Source of the DNA: Bog-473 sp963704355
GTDB lineage: Bacteria; Actinomycetota; Acidimicrobiia; Acidimicrobiales; RAAP-2
Reading direction: 5' to 3'
DNA length: 64,000 nt
NCBI GenBank assembly: GCA_963704355.1
Contig: OY969891.1
Coordinates: 4,402,001-4,466,000 of the forward strand
A program made the translations under genes and the position numbers. A model generated the notes under the pieces. It was given only the letters and a program-made list of their open reading frames with translations, was not told where the DNA came from and made no database searches. Of the stretch, positions 41,401 through 49,247 are shown in pieces. Each line of letters opens with the position of its first letter. Position 1 is the stretch's first letter.

Positions 41401-44400
41401 TCAGCGTGCCTCCGCCGGCATTAGTGCCAAAGGCCAGACTCACTTGCGTCGCGCTGTCCCCCGTCTCGACGTTCCCCTGTGCGTCCTCAATCACCACAGT
41501 CACCGCTGGGTCCATAGCGGTATCCGCTCCCACGTCGCTCGGCTGCTGGACGAAGGCGAGTTGGGTCGCAGGACCGGGAGTGATGTTGAACGCGGACGAG
41601 ATGGCCCCGGTGTTAGAGGGCGAACTGCTCGCTGCCAGCGTGTAGCCGGTTCCGGCCTTGTCGATCGAGAGCCCGCTGAAGGTCGCCACGCCGGCCGAGA
41701 CGGTCACCGCTCCTCCACCAGTGAGCGTCCCCCCGCCCGGGTTGGTCCCAATCGCGAGGCTGACGGTAGTCGAGTTGTCCCCGGTCTCGACGTTGCCATT
41801 GGCGTCTTCGACCGCGATGGTGAGTGCAGGGCCGATGGTGGAATCGGATTGGGTGGAAGTCGGTTGCTTAACGAAGACCAGCATGTTGGCTGCGCCCGCC
41901 GAGATATCAAATGAGCCCGAAGTGGCGCCAGTAAGCGACGGTGAACTCGACGCCGTCAACGTGTAACCCTCCCCGGTCAGGTTGATGGAAAGACCCGTGA
42001 AGGTCGCCACACCCGCAGAGACCGTCACGGCCGAGCCTCCGGTCAGTGTCCCGCCGTTCGGGTTGGTCCCGATCGACAGACTCACCTGGGAGGCGTTGTC
42101 GCCGGTCTCGACGTTGCCATAGGCGTCGACTACGGCCACCGTCACATCTGGAGTGATCGATGAGCCCCCTGTGGCGTTGCTGGGTCCCTGGATGAATGCC
42201 AGGTGGTCCGCAGCCCCCGGTTCCATGTTGAAGGCGGCCGACGAGGCGGCAGCATACGACGGAGTGCTCGACGCCGCGAGCGTGTAACCAGTTCCGACCT
42301 GATTAATCGAAAGACCAGCGAAGGTCGCCACGCCCGCCGACACCGTGACGGCCGAACCACCGCTGAGTGTGCCGCTACTCGGATTGGCCCCGATGGCGAT
42401 GCCCACGGTGGTCGTGTTGTCGCCGGTCTCGACGTTGCCGTTGGCGTCTTCGACGGCGACGGTGACCGCGGGCGTCATGGCCGTGCCCGCCGCCGTGTTG
42501 GTCGGGCCCTGGACGAAGGCCAGCTGCGTGGGCGTCCCCGGGGTGATCTTGAACGCGGACGAGGTGGCCCCGGTGTTGGAGGGCGAACTGCTCGCTGCCA
42601 GCGTGTAGCCGGTTCCGGCCTTGTCGATCGAGAGCCCGCTGAAGGTCGCCACGCCGGCCGCGACGGTCACCGCTCCTCCACCAGTGAGCGTCCCCCCGCC
42701 CGGGTTGGTCCCAATCGCGAGGCTGACCGTCGTCGAGTTGTCCCCGGTCTCGACGTTGCCATTGGCGTCTTGGACCGCGATGGTGAGCGCCGGCGAGAAG
42801 TTGGAGCCGGCGGTCGTGTCGGTCGGCCCGTGGACGAAGGCCAGCTGCGTGGGCGCCCCCGGGACGATGTTGAACGCGGAGGAGGTAGCCCCGGTGTAGG
42901 AGGGCGTGCTCGATGCCGTGAGCGTGTAGCCGGTTCCGGCCTTGTCGATCGAGAGCCCGCTGAAGGTCGCCACGCCGGCCGAGACGGTCACCGCTCCTCC
43001 ACCAGTGAGCGTCCCCCCGCCCGGGTTGGCCCCAATCGCCAGGCTCACTGTCGTCGAGTTGTCCCCGGTCTCGACGTTGCCGTTGGCGTCTTCGATGGCC
43101 ACCGTGAGCGCCGGCGTCATGGCCGTGCCCGCCGCCGTGTTGGTGGGGCCCTGGACGAACACCAGGTCGTTGGCCGCTCCTGGCGCAATGTTGAACGTCG
43201 ACGAGGTCGCCGCCGTGTACGACGGCGTGCTCGATGCTGTCAGTGTGTAGCCGGCTCCGGACTTGTTGATGGACAGACCTGTGAAGGTCGCGACGCCCGA
43301 CGACACTGTGACCAGCCCGCCGCCGGTCAGCGTCCCTCCACCCGCGTTGATCCCGATCGACAGACTAATTTGAGTCGAGTTGTCCCCCGTCTCGATGTTG
43401 CCATTGTCGTCCTCCACCGCCACTGTGACCGCGGGTGCAATCGCCGAGCCGGCTTGGGCGATGGTCGGGCCTTGGACGAACGTCAGCTGATTAGCCGTAC
43501 CGGGGCTGATCGTGACTGCGGCTGAGGTCGCTGGGGTGTAGGAGGGGGAACTGGAGGCGATGAGGGTGTACCCGGCGCCGGCGGTGTTGATGGAAAGGCC
43601 CGAGAAGGTGGCTATACCTGAGACAACCGTGACGGCCGAACCACCGCTGAGTGTGCCGCTACTCGGATTGGCCCCGATGGCGATGCCCACGGTGGTCGTG
43701 TTGTCGCCGGTCTCGACGTTGCCGTTGGCGTCTTCGACAGCGACGGTGACCCCGGGCGTCATGGCCGTGCCCGCCGCCGTGTTGGTCGGGCCCTGGACGA
43801 AGGCCAGCTGCGTGGGCGTCCCCGGGGTGATGTTGAACGCGGACGAGGTGGCCCCGGTGTTGGAGGGCGAACTGCTCGCTGCCAGCGTGTAGCCGGTTCC
43901 GGCCTTGTCGATCGAGAGCCCGCTGAAGGTCGCCACGCCGGCCGCGACGGTCACCGCTCCTCCACCAGTGAGCGTCCCCCCGCCCGGGTTGGTCCCAATC
44001 GCGAGGCTGACCGTCGTCGAGTTGTCCCCGGTCTCGACGTTGCCATTGGCGTCTTGGACCGCGATGGTGAGCGCCGGCGAGAAGTTGGAGCCGGCGGTCG
44101 TGTCGGTCGGCCCGTGGACGAAGGCCAGCTGCGTGGGCGCCCCCGGGACGATGTTGAACGCGGAGGAGGTAGCCCCGGTGTAGGAGGGCGTGCTCGATGC
44201 CGTGAGCGTGTAGCCGGTTCCGGCCTTGTCGATCGAGAGCCCGCTGAAGGTCGCCACGCCGGCCGAGACGGTCACCGCTCCTCCACCAGTGAGCGTCCCC
44301 CCGCCCGGGTTGGCCCCAATCGCCAGGCTCACTGTCGTCGAGTTGTCCCCGGTCTCGACGTTGCCGTTGGCGTCTTCGATGGCCACCGTGAGCGCCGGCG

Positions 44401-46375
44401 TCATGGCCGTGCCCGCCGCCGTGTTGGTGGGGCCCTGGACGAACACCAGGTCGTTGGCCGCTCCTGGCGCAATGTTGAACGTCGACGAGGTCGCCGCCGT
44501 GTACGACGGCGTGCTCGATGCTGTCAGTGTGTAGCCGGCTCCGGACTTGTTGATGGACAGACCTGTGAAGGTCGCGACGCCCGACGACACTGTGACCAGC
44601 CCGCCGCCGGTCAGCGTCCCTCCACCGGGATTCGACCCGATGGCAAGGCTTACCGCCGTGGAGCTGTCGCCAGTCTCGACGTTGCTTGCGGCGTCCTCCA
44701 CGGCAACCGTCACCGTGGGTGTGAGGGCAGTGTCCGACTGGGAATCAGTTGGCTGCTGCACGAAGGCCAACTGCGTAGCAGGCCCGGGAGTGAGAGTGAG
44801 GGTCGACGACGTGGCCACAACAATCCCGTCCGCCGTGTCGGTCGCCGAGAAGGTGTAGTTGCCGACCGGACCACTGATCGAGCAGCCGGCGAACGTGACC
44901 ATGCCCGCGCTGCTCGATGACACAGGGTTGGTCGCGCAATTGAGCGTCGCGGTCGGGCCCATCGGCTGGCTGGCGATAGCCAGTTGGACAGGATCGTTGT
45001 TGACGCCTGCCCCCGTGTAGTCGTTGATCGTCACCGCGGGCTGCGTCGGGAAGGCCGTGCCCGAGGCTGCACTGGTGCTTGGCTCGGTGCTGAACGACGA
45101 GTTGGCGGCGACGCCGCCCACCGTGTATTGGATGACCACTGAGCCCGAAGCGCCCGTGCTGCCCGCAGTACCCCCCTGCCCGTTCGCGGACGTGCTCGTC
45201 GCGCACTGCGTGCTCACGGCCCCGCAGTTGGCCCCCGTCGTCGTGATGTTCGAAAACGCCGCGGCCACTGACCCGCCATAGGCGCTGTCCCAGAAGGATG
45301 ACGCGGCACCCCCTCCGGTGCCCGATGCTGACCCGTTGCCACTGCTGTCTGTCTGTCCTGTGGCGCCTCCACCGCCACCGAAGTAACCCCCGCCTCCACC
45401 TCCGCCTGCAGCATTGCCGACGCCCTGGGTCGCTGACCCGGCGTCTTCAGCAGACCCGCCAGTGCTGCCCGAGCCGGCGTTACCGTCCACCGCGCCGGAC
45501 CCGGCCGCTCCTGCAGCGGTGCTTGAACCGCCTCCACCGCCCGTGCACGTTCCAGACCCGCTAGCGCCAGCGCAGCCGGTCGCATTTCCGGCACTTCCGC
45601 CGCTCGTCGAGGATGCTGCACCTTCACCACCCGTCGCGCCCGTTACCGCCGGCGGGGTCTGGCCACTCGAGACTGCACCGGCGGCGCCTCCCCCACCGCC
45701 TGCGACGCCAATAATCGTCCCTCCACCGCAGTTGGTGGATGCGGTCGCCACGATGCACAACGAGGTGCCACCACCGCCACCGCCTCCCGCGTTGTCACCC
45801 TGCGCGGTACCGCCGACCGCGCCGCTCCCTGTTGCTGTCGCCGAACCCACCCCCGAGTCGCCCTCGCCCGTGCCACCCGCGCCACCGGTGGGTGCAGTCG
45901 ACCCCGCGCCGCCGCCACAGCCGAGATGTGAATAGAGCACTGACCCCGAGGGCAGGTTCGCGGCGGGGATGGTCGCAACAACCTGCGCCGCCCCGCCACC
46001 CTGGCCGCCCGCCGTACCGGTCCCGCTCGCGGCAGAGCCACCGCCGCCACCGCCGATCAGAGTGACCTGGGTGGAGACGATGCCGGCCGGCACTTCGAGT
46101 GTCGCGTTGTTGAACCAGCCGCTCGAGCATTCCCCCGTCGTCCCGCTGATCGTCTGGGTGTACACGTTCGAAGCCGCCGCGATCGTTGGCGAGTAGACCT
46201 CGGGCGCGACCGCGACGACGGCGGCGAGGGCGCCGATTGACATCACGGCGGCAGCCGAGGCAGCGATGAGGCGTTGGGGCCCGCGCCTGGCACGTGCGTG
46301 CCGTGCCCGACGCCCAGCGGAGCGCTCGCGCTTGGGGATCGACGGCGTCGAGCCTTCCGCGACCTCGCTATCCAT
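38483..46375 (-). CDS. Giant secreted Ig-like-repeat protein with glycine-rich and WxL-like domains
   Basis: A protein of about 2630 residues. The signal peptide is LIAASAAAVMSIGALAAVVAVAP, after a basic stretch. A glycine-rich region (residues ~60-430) follows, with GGGGGG clusters and GGGYFGGGGGATG, of the Gly-rich adhesin-like type. After one divergent Ig-like domain come 18 tandem repeats of about 107 aa. Their consensus is PGxxxQLxFVQxPT...PxVTVAVEDxxGNVETGD...GGGTLTGGxxVTVSxGVATFxxLSI...GYTLxAxSxPS. The C-terminal WxL-like domain has LPPATLDGAEQTV, LYVSDNRGLSQYGWSM and IPEGIYAGHYMATVEY. ATG 46375 is the likely start. It is followed by WxIP-like 2. A role as a long surface stalk or adhesin is inferred. 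Confidence 0.85.
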   Translation of the reverse strand: MDSEVAEGSTPSIPKRERSAGRRARHARARRGPQRLIAASAAAVMSIGALAAVVAVAPEVYSPTIAAASNVYTQTISGTTGECSSGWFNNATLEVPAGIVSTQVTLIGGGGGGSAASGTGTAGGQGGGAAQVVATIPAANLPSGSVLYSHLGCGGGAGSTAPTGGAGGTGEGDSGVGSATATGSGAVGGTAQGDNAGGGGGGGTSLCIVATASTNCGGGTIIGVAGGGGGAAGAVSSGQTPPAVTGATGGEGAASSTSGGSAGNATGCAGASGSGTCTGGGGGSSTAAGAAGSGAVDGNAGSGSTGGSAEDAGSATQGVGNAAGGGGGGGYFGGGGGATGQTDSSGNGSASGTGGGAASSFWDSAYGGSVAAAFSNITTTGANCGAVSTQCATSTSANGQGGTAGSTGASGSVVIQYTVGGVAANSSFSTEPSTSAASGTAFPTQPAVTINDYTGAGVNNDPVQLAIASQPMGPTATLNCATNPVSSSSAGMVTFAGCSISGPVGNYTFSATDTADGIVVATSSTLTLTPGPATQLAFVQQPTDSQSDTALTPTVTVAVEDAASNVETGDSSTAVSLAIGSNPGGGTLTGGGLVTVSSGVATFTGLSINKSGAGYTLTASSTPSYTAATSSTFNIAPGAANDLVFVQGPTNTAAGTAMTPALTVAIEDANGNVETGDNSTTVSLAIGANPGGGTLTGGGAVTVSAGVATFSGLSIDKAGTGYTLTASSTPSYTGATSSAFNIVPGAPTQLAFVHGPTDTTAGSNFSPALTIAVQDANGNVETGDNSTTVSLAIGTNPGGGTLTGGGAVTVAAGVATFSGLSIDKAGTGYTLAASSSPSNTGATSSAFNITPGTPTQLAFVQGPTNTAAGTAMTPGVTVAVEDANGNVETGDNTTTVGIAIGANPSSGTLSGGSAVTVVSGIATFSGLSINTAGAGYTLIASSSPSYTPATSAAVTISPGTANQLTFVQGPTIAQAGSAIAPAVTVAVEDDNGNIETGDNSTQISLSIGINAGGGTLTGGGLVTVSSGVATFTGLSINKSGAGYTLTASSTPSYTAATSSTFNIAPGAANDLVFVQGPTNTAAGTAMTPALTVAIEDANGNVETGDNSTTVSLAIGANPGGGTLTGGGAVTVSAGVATFSGLSIDKAGTGYTLTASSTPSYTGATSSAFNIVPGAPTQLAFVHGPTDTTAGSNFSPALTIAVQDANGNVETGDNSTTVSLAIGTNPGGGTLTGGGAVTVAAGVATFSGLSIDKAGTGYTLAASSSPSNTGATSSAFKITPGTPTQLAFVQGPTNTAAGTAMTPAVTVAVEDANGNVETGDNTTTVGIAIGANPSSGTLSGGSAVTVSAGVATFAGLSINQVGTGYTLAASSTPSYAAASSAAFNMEPGAADHLAFIQGPSNATGGSSITPDVTVAVVDAYGNVETGDNASQVSLSIGTNPNGGTLTGGSAVTVSAGVATFTGLSINLTGEGYTLTASSSPSLTGATSGSFDISAGAANMLVFVKQPTSTQSDSTIGPALTIAVEDANGNVETGDNSTTVSLAIGTNPGGGTLTGGGAVTVSAGVATFSGLSIDKAGTGYTLAASSSPSNTGAISSAFNITPGPATQLAFVQQPSDVGADTAMDPAVTVVIEDAQGNVETGDSATQVSLAFGTNAGGGTLTGGSAVTVSAGIATFSRLSIDKVGAGYTLAASSTPSYSPATSSAFEVNPGTPTQLVFVQGPTNADAGSTITPAVTVEVEDANGNVVTGDNATTVTLGIGTNPGGGTLSGGGATTVSAGVATFSGLSISSTGAGYTLTASSTPSYTAATSSTFNIAPGAANDLVFVQGPTNTAAGTAMTPALTVAIEDANGNVETGDNSTTVSLAIGANPGGGTLTGGGAVTVSAGVATFSGLSIDKAGTGYTLTASSTPSYTGATSSAFNIVPGAPTQLAFVHGPTDTTAGSNFSPALTIAVQDANGNVETGDNSTTVSLAIGTNPGGGTLTGGGAVTVAAGVATFSGLSIDKAGTGYTLAASSSPSNTGATSSAFNITPGTPTQLAFVQGPTNTAAGTAMTPAVTVAVEDANGNVETGDNTTTVGIAFGTNAGDGTLTGGGPIAVSSGVATFSALSIDKIGTGYTLIAASSPSYTAATSSAFAVSPGTPAQLVFGQDPGATDVGATIAPAVSVAVEDAFGNVESGDNATQVTLTLGANPGGGTLSGGSAITVSSGVATFSALWINEVGNGYTLVASSSPSDPDVTSSTFDITPGPATQLAFVQDPTDSQASAAITPVLTVAVEDAEGNIESGDDTTQVSLAIGTNPGSGTLTGGAAQTVSAGVATFNGLSIDKVGTGYTLVASSAPSNTDATSSAFDITPGPAAQLAFFQGPSNTVAGSDMTPPVTVAVEDAEGNVETGDSATQVSLAIGTNPGGGTLGGGSALTVSAGVVTFPNLSISAVGTGYTFVASSSPSYTSATSSSFSVTGGQLALSCAPLPGQPASTCQNIDLPPATLDGAEQTVQAPGATLYVSDNRGLSQYGWSMSAYLVPTPGNVNAACNSVATFCNADVGAAASNPQGQIPASNFSVGNVTCTAVSGNSNPSPQPGPGGAFPAGGGAVALCSAPPGQSAGTFKVGSTYSLTIPEGIYAGHYMATVEYLAF
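39010..44800 (-). repeat. 18 tandem ~321-bp repeats encoding Ig-like domains
   Basis: The repeat period is 321 bp (for example 40374 to 40695 and 41337 to 41658). Three blocks of about 850 bp are nearly identical at nucleotide level: about 40150-41000, 42397-43250 and 43681-44540, offset by exactly 2247 (7 units) and 1284 (4 units). They contain the same three-repeat series (AANDL, APTQL, TPTQL types). Others are much more divergent, so the blocks are recent duplications or gene-converted. Confidence 0.9.
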
Positions 46376-46481
46376 CGGCGTCACCGCAACACGGCGATAG
46401 CAGCAGACGACATTGCACACTGAGCAGTGCGTTCTCGTCCGTGCCAGCCCGAAAGCCGGTCCACCAGCCCTCCCCGTTTCT

Positions 46482-46582
46482 CCCAAGTGTCCTTAGCCGT
46501 CCCGCCACAGGACCTTGGGGGAAACGCTCGGAGCCAACAGGTCGCCTGCCTGTCTCACTCCGGGCGGACCCCCTCACCGAGC
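46482..46582 (-). ncRNA. Candidate structured leader of the giant gene
   Basis: On the minus-strand transcript several nested stems are possible. An 11-bp stem with one bulge pairs 46482-46493 with 46509-46519 (CCCAAG...CTTGGG). A 6-bp stem pairs 46526-46531 with 46577-46582 (GCTCGG/CCGAGC) and encloses a 5-bp hairpin at 46537-46553. It lies 107-207 nt before ATG 46375, within a 438-bp gap without genes (46376-46813). No clear primary-sequence match to the two other leaders was found. Confidence 0.4.
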
Positions 46583-46813
46583 CACCGTCCCTACAAGCGG
46601 CCAAATCGTACAGACGCATCTGGTGCGGTGCCACTGCACCCCCACGGAATTCTGTTGCGTGCTGCCCGTAAAGGGTGCAGAGCCGGTGCACACTTTTCGC
46701 GGGTGGAGGGTGATTCCGGGTCTCAGCGAGAATTTCGGGCCGCTCTGAGGCGGACCCAACCTTTGGGACAACCCCGACCCAATTGCGTTAAAGCTGGCGG
46801 CGAGACCTCTCGA

Positions 46814-48055
46814 TTAGCGGCCGTTTCGTTCTATGACCTGGGGCAGGAAACCACCGTGCTCGACGCCGTCGGCCAGCACGACATTCGTCCGGTCGGCCCA
46901 GCCGGAGAGGATCTTTCCGTAGGCGCCGTCCCACAGACCGGTCATCCAGGCCGGGTAGATCCCACTGCTCGCAATGAGCCCGACGAACGAGTTGAAGACT
47001 GCCGTCTGCACCTCCGTCGAGGCACCCCGCAGTTCGTACGCCAATTTGCTCACGTACAAGCCGATGCCGTGTAAGGACCCGAGCGAGGGCTGGGCGCTCG
47101 TCGGGAACGATGCCAAGGCCGCGTTGGCCTGCGCGAACTGTGCGAAGCCGGTAGGGGCGATCCTCGGGTCGGAGTGCTCGACCGGGGTCGTTCCAGTCTC
47201 CACGTGGCCCGGGGGCGAGGTCAAGACGGGCTCCACGTGGTACGTCCGACTGAGGACGCTCGCGTCCTTGGCGGTCGACGGAATCAGCACGACCACGTTG
47301 CGGTGTGCCCGAGTCAAGTCTTCAAGCGGTGCTGATCCGAGTCCGGCTCCGAACGACGACGGGTTCGCAGCGACGTCAACGATTGTGGCGGGTCCGGCGC
47401 CCACGACACTCTTGGTGGCGAAGTTCGTCCAAAGCCCTTTGTCCGCAGCCGACGACGGATCGTGGTCATAACAGATCTGCGACAGGTCGACCACGACGGC
47501 TTCGGCCGGATGTGCCGATGCCCAATTGGCCACTTCGTCGAGATACTCGAACAGAGGCCAGCTGCTGTAGAGGTTCTGGGTCACGCGCCACCCTGTAACT
47601 GCGTTCCCGCCGCCGTTGTACCCAACGCTGAGGTCGATCCAGCGCACGCCGTCGTCGAGCTGCCGCGTGATCGTCTCGTCCTGCGTGCTCGAGAAGCGTT
47701 GGAGCTTGGTGCCTCCGAGAAGCGGACCGGCCGGGACGGACGTGCACCCGGAGCCGGCCTCGTCGACGAATGCTTCCGGGTCGAGGTTGAATGTCCCGGC
47801 GTTCTCCGCGCCGGGGAGGGCTAGGTACGAAAGCGGGACTTGCGCAAAGGACGGGTGAGCCTTGACGAGGCAGTGCATCCAATTGCTTGGGAAGGCGGTT
47901 GCGCAATTAATAGCCTGGGTCATTGAGGGCCACGCCTGGGCAGGCGGCGGGCCCGACGACGTCGAAGTTGAGGGCGCCGAGCTACACCCTGTACACAGGA
48001 GCGCCGTCGCGAGGAGCGCCCAGAAAGCGCAGAACCCCGTCGTCCCTGCCCTCAC
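46814..48055 (-). CDS. PI-PLC X-domain-like lipoprotein lacking catalytic histidines
   Basis: A 413-residue exported lipoprotein. The signal peptide FWALLATALLCTGCSS carries a lipobox ending at Cys. The rest follows the phosphatidylinositol-specific phospholipase C-like TIM barrel: PLSYLALPGAENAGTFN, QLDDGVRWIDLSVGYNGG, WASAHPAEAVVVDLSQI and NVVVLIPS. Family enzymes have LPGTHD/N at the first block and HG after the DLR strand. Here the first His is replaced by Glu-Asn, and no HG is seen near WRVTQNLYSS. It is probably a non-enzymatic or altered member. GTG 48055 is the start. It lies upstream of the giant gene in the same direction. Confidence 0.72.
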   Translation of the reverse strand: MRAGTTGFCAFWALLATALLCTGCSSAPSTSTSSGPPPAQAWPSMTQAINCATAFPSNWMHCLVKAHPSFAQVPLSYLALPGAENAGTFNLDPEAFVDEAGSGCTSVPAGPLLGGTKLQRFSSTQDETITRQLDDGVRWIDLSVGYNGGGNAVTGWRVTQNLYSSWPLFEYLDEVANWASAHPAEAVVVDLSQICYDHDPSSAADKGLWTNFATKSVVGAGPATIVDVAANPSSFGAGLGSAPLEDLTRAHRNVVVLIPSTAKDASVLSRTYHVEPVLTSPPGHVETGTTPVEHSDPRIAPTGFAQFAQANAALASFPTSAQPSLGSLHGIGLYVSKLAYELRGASTEVQTAVFNSFVGLIASSGIYPAWMTGLWDGAYGKILSGWADRTNVVLADGVEHGGFLPQVIERNGR

Positions 48056-48096
48056 AGGGGAGTTTTAGCACCGTGGTCTGGCCGAAGGCCGTCGGA

Positions 48097-49239
48097 TCAG
48101 GCGTCGGGATCTCGTCGCTCGACCACGTACGCAGTCACCGGTTCGTCGATGCCGCGCAAATCGACCGGCTCCAGGGGCCGCACCGACCACTCTCCCTCGT
48201 CGAGCTGAGCGACCGCCGCCTCGGTCGCCACCAACTCGCCGGGTGCGCCCACCTTCACCAACCGCGCGAGGAGGTTGACAAGCGGTCCGTAGTAGTCGCC
48301 CTCGCGAGGCGTGACCGGCCCCACCCCGACGGCGCCCCGGGCGGGAGGCAGCACGTCGTCGTCGCTCGCGGCGCGGCATACCTCGGTCCCAATGCGACAC
48401 GCCGCGTTCGCATCTGGGGCGGCGAAGAATACGGCGTCTCCGATGGTCTTGACCACGCGGCCGCCGGCCAGCACGGCACTCGACCACGCGGCCGACTCGA
48501 AGCGTGTCAGTGCCAGGTTCTGGTCCCGTAGGTTCACGGTCTGCGACCACGCGGTGGATCCGACCAGGTCGACAAAGCCGAGTGCCACGATCTCGGTGGG
48601 ACCGCCAGGCCCCTCGACCGTGTCGCCCTCGGAGGAGTTGGACCAGCCGCGACCGGCTTGGACCCTGCGCTGCGACCGTTCGAACTGGTCTATGACGGCT
48701 CGGGCCATCACGTCGGGGACAGGGAGGAAGGCCCGGGTAGCCGCTTCGGCGAGGCGCGCCCGGGCCAGCTCGTTGGGCCCCTCGTTGACCAAACCCGGGC
48801 CGAACTCCGCCCAGAAGAGCGCCACTGCGGCCTCCGCAATGTTCATCGCCGAGGCGCCGAGCACCCGGGTGAAGGCGAGGATGGCGTCATCGCCCATGAG
48901 CTCGGACCCCGCCTCGAAGGCCTCCATCAGGCCGACGAGGTCGGCCGACACCTCGCTCTCGGGCGTCGCGGGGATTCCTGCGGCGAGGAGGGCGCGCATG
49001 ACGCGCGGGAGCTCCACTCCGCTGCGTCGGGCGATCTCCTTAAGCGGGACCAAGGTGGTCATGCCTTGGGTGACCAGGTCTCCAGCAAGGCCGGGGAGCC
49101 TGTCGACGCTGTGAGCGGCGACCATTTGTTCGATCGTGGCACCACGCTCGCTCAGGTACACGAGCAGCGCGAGCCGCTCCTTCGCGTTGGGGTCAGCCGG
49201 GTCGTACAACCCCGCTCTCTCCCAGGCGTCCGTCTCCAC
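48097..49239 (-). CDS. Class III adenylate/guanylate cyclase with N-terminal regulatory domain
   Basis: A 380-residue soluble cyclase. The N-terminal ~190 aa (LLVYLSERGATIEQMVAAHSVDRLPGLAGD, EIARRSGVELPRVMRALLAAGIP) resembles the regulatory domain of Rv1264-type mycobacterial cyclases. The catalytic domain has ALGFVDLVGSTAW (metal Asp), GGRVVKTIGDAVFFAA (substrate Lys and second metal Asp) and YYGPLVNLLARLVKVGAPGELVA (transition-state Asn and Arg). All main catalytic residues are present. GTG 49239 starts 8 nt after the stop of the second cyclase gene, so the two form an operon with the 49248 gene first. Confidence 0.88.
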   Translation of the reverse strand: METDAWERAGLYDPADPNAKERLALLVYLSERGATIEQMVAAHSVDRLPGLAGDLVTQGMTTLVPLKEIARRSGVELPRVMRALLAAGIPATPESEVSADLVGLMEAFEAGSELMGDDAILAFTRVLGASAMNIAEAAVALFWAEFGPGLVNEGPNELARARLAEAATRAFLPVPDVMARAVIDQFERSQRRVQAGRGWSNSSEGDTVEGPGGPTEIVALGFVDLVGSTAWSQTVNLRDQNLALTRFESAAWSSAVLAGGRVVKTIGDAVFFAAPDANAACRIGTEVCRAASDDDVLPPARGAVGVGPVTPREGDYYGPLVNLLARLVKVGAPGELVATEAAVAQLDEGEWSVRPLEPVDLRGIDEPVTAYVVERRDPDA

Positions 49240-49247
49240 CGGCTGGC

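Noticed and set aside
39081..44858. Many long plus-strand open frames opposite the giant gene
   Set aside because: They repeat with the 321-bp period, have unnatural Pro/Val/Ser composition and exist because the antisense of the repeat lacks stops.
45214..46130. Minus-strand alternative frames in the glycine-rich region
   Set aside because: They are GC-rich shadows of the glycine-coding triplets of the giant gene.
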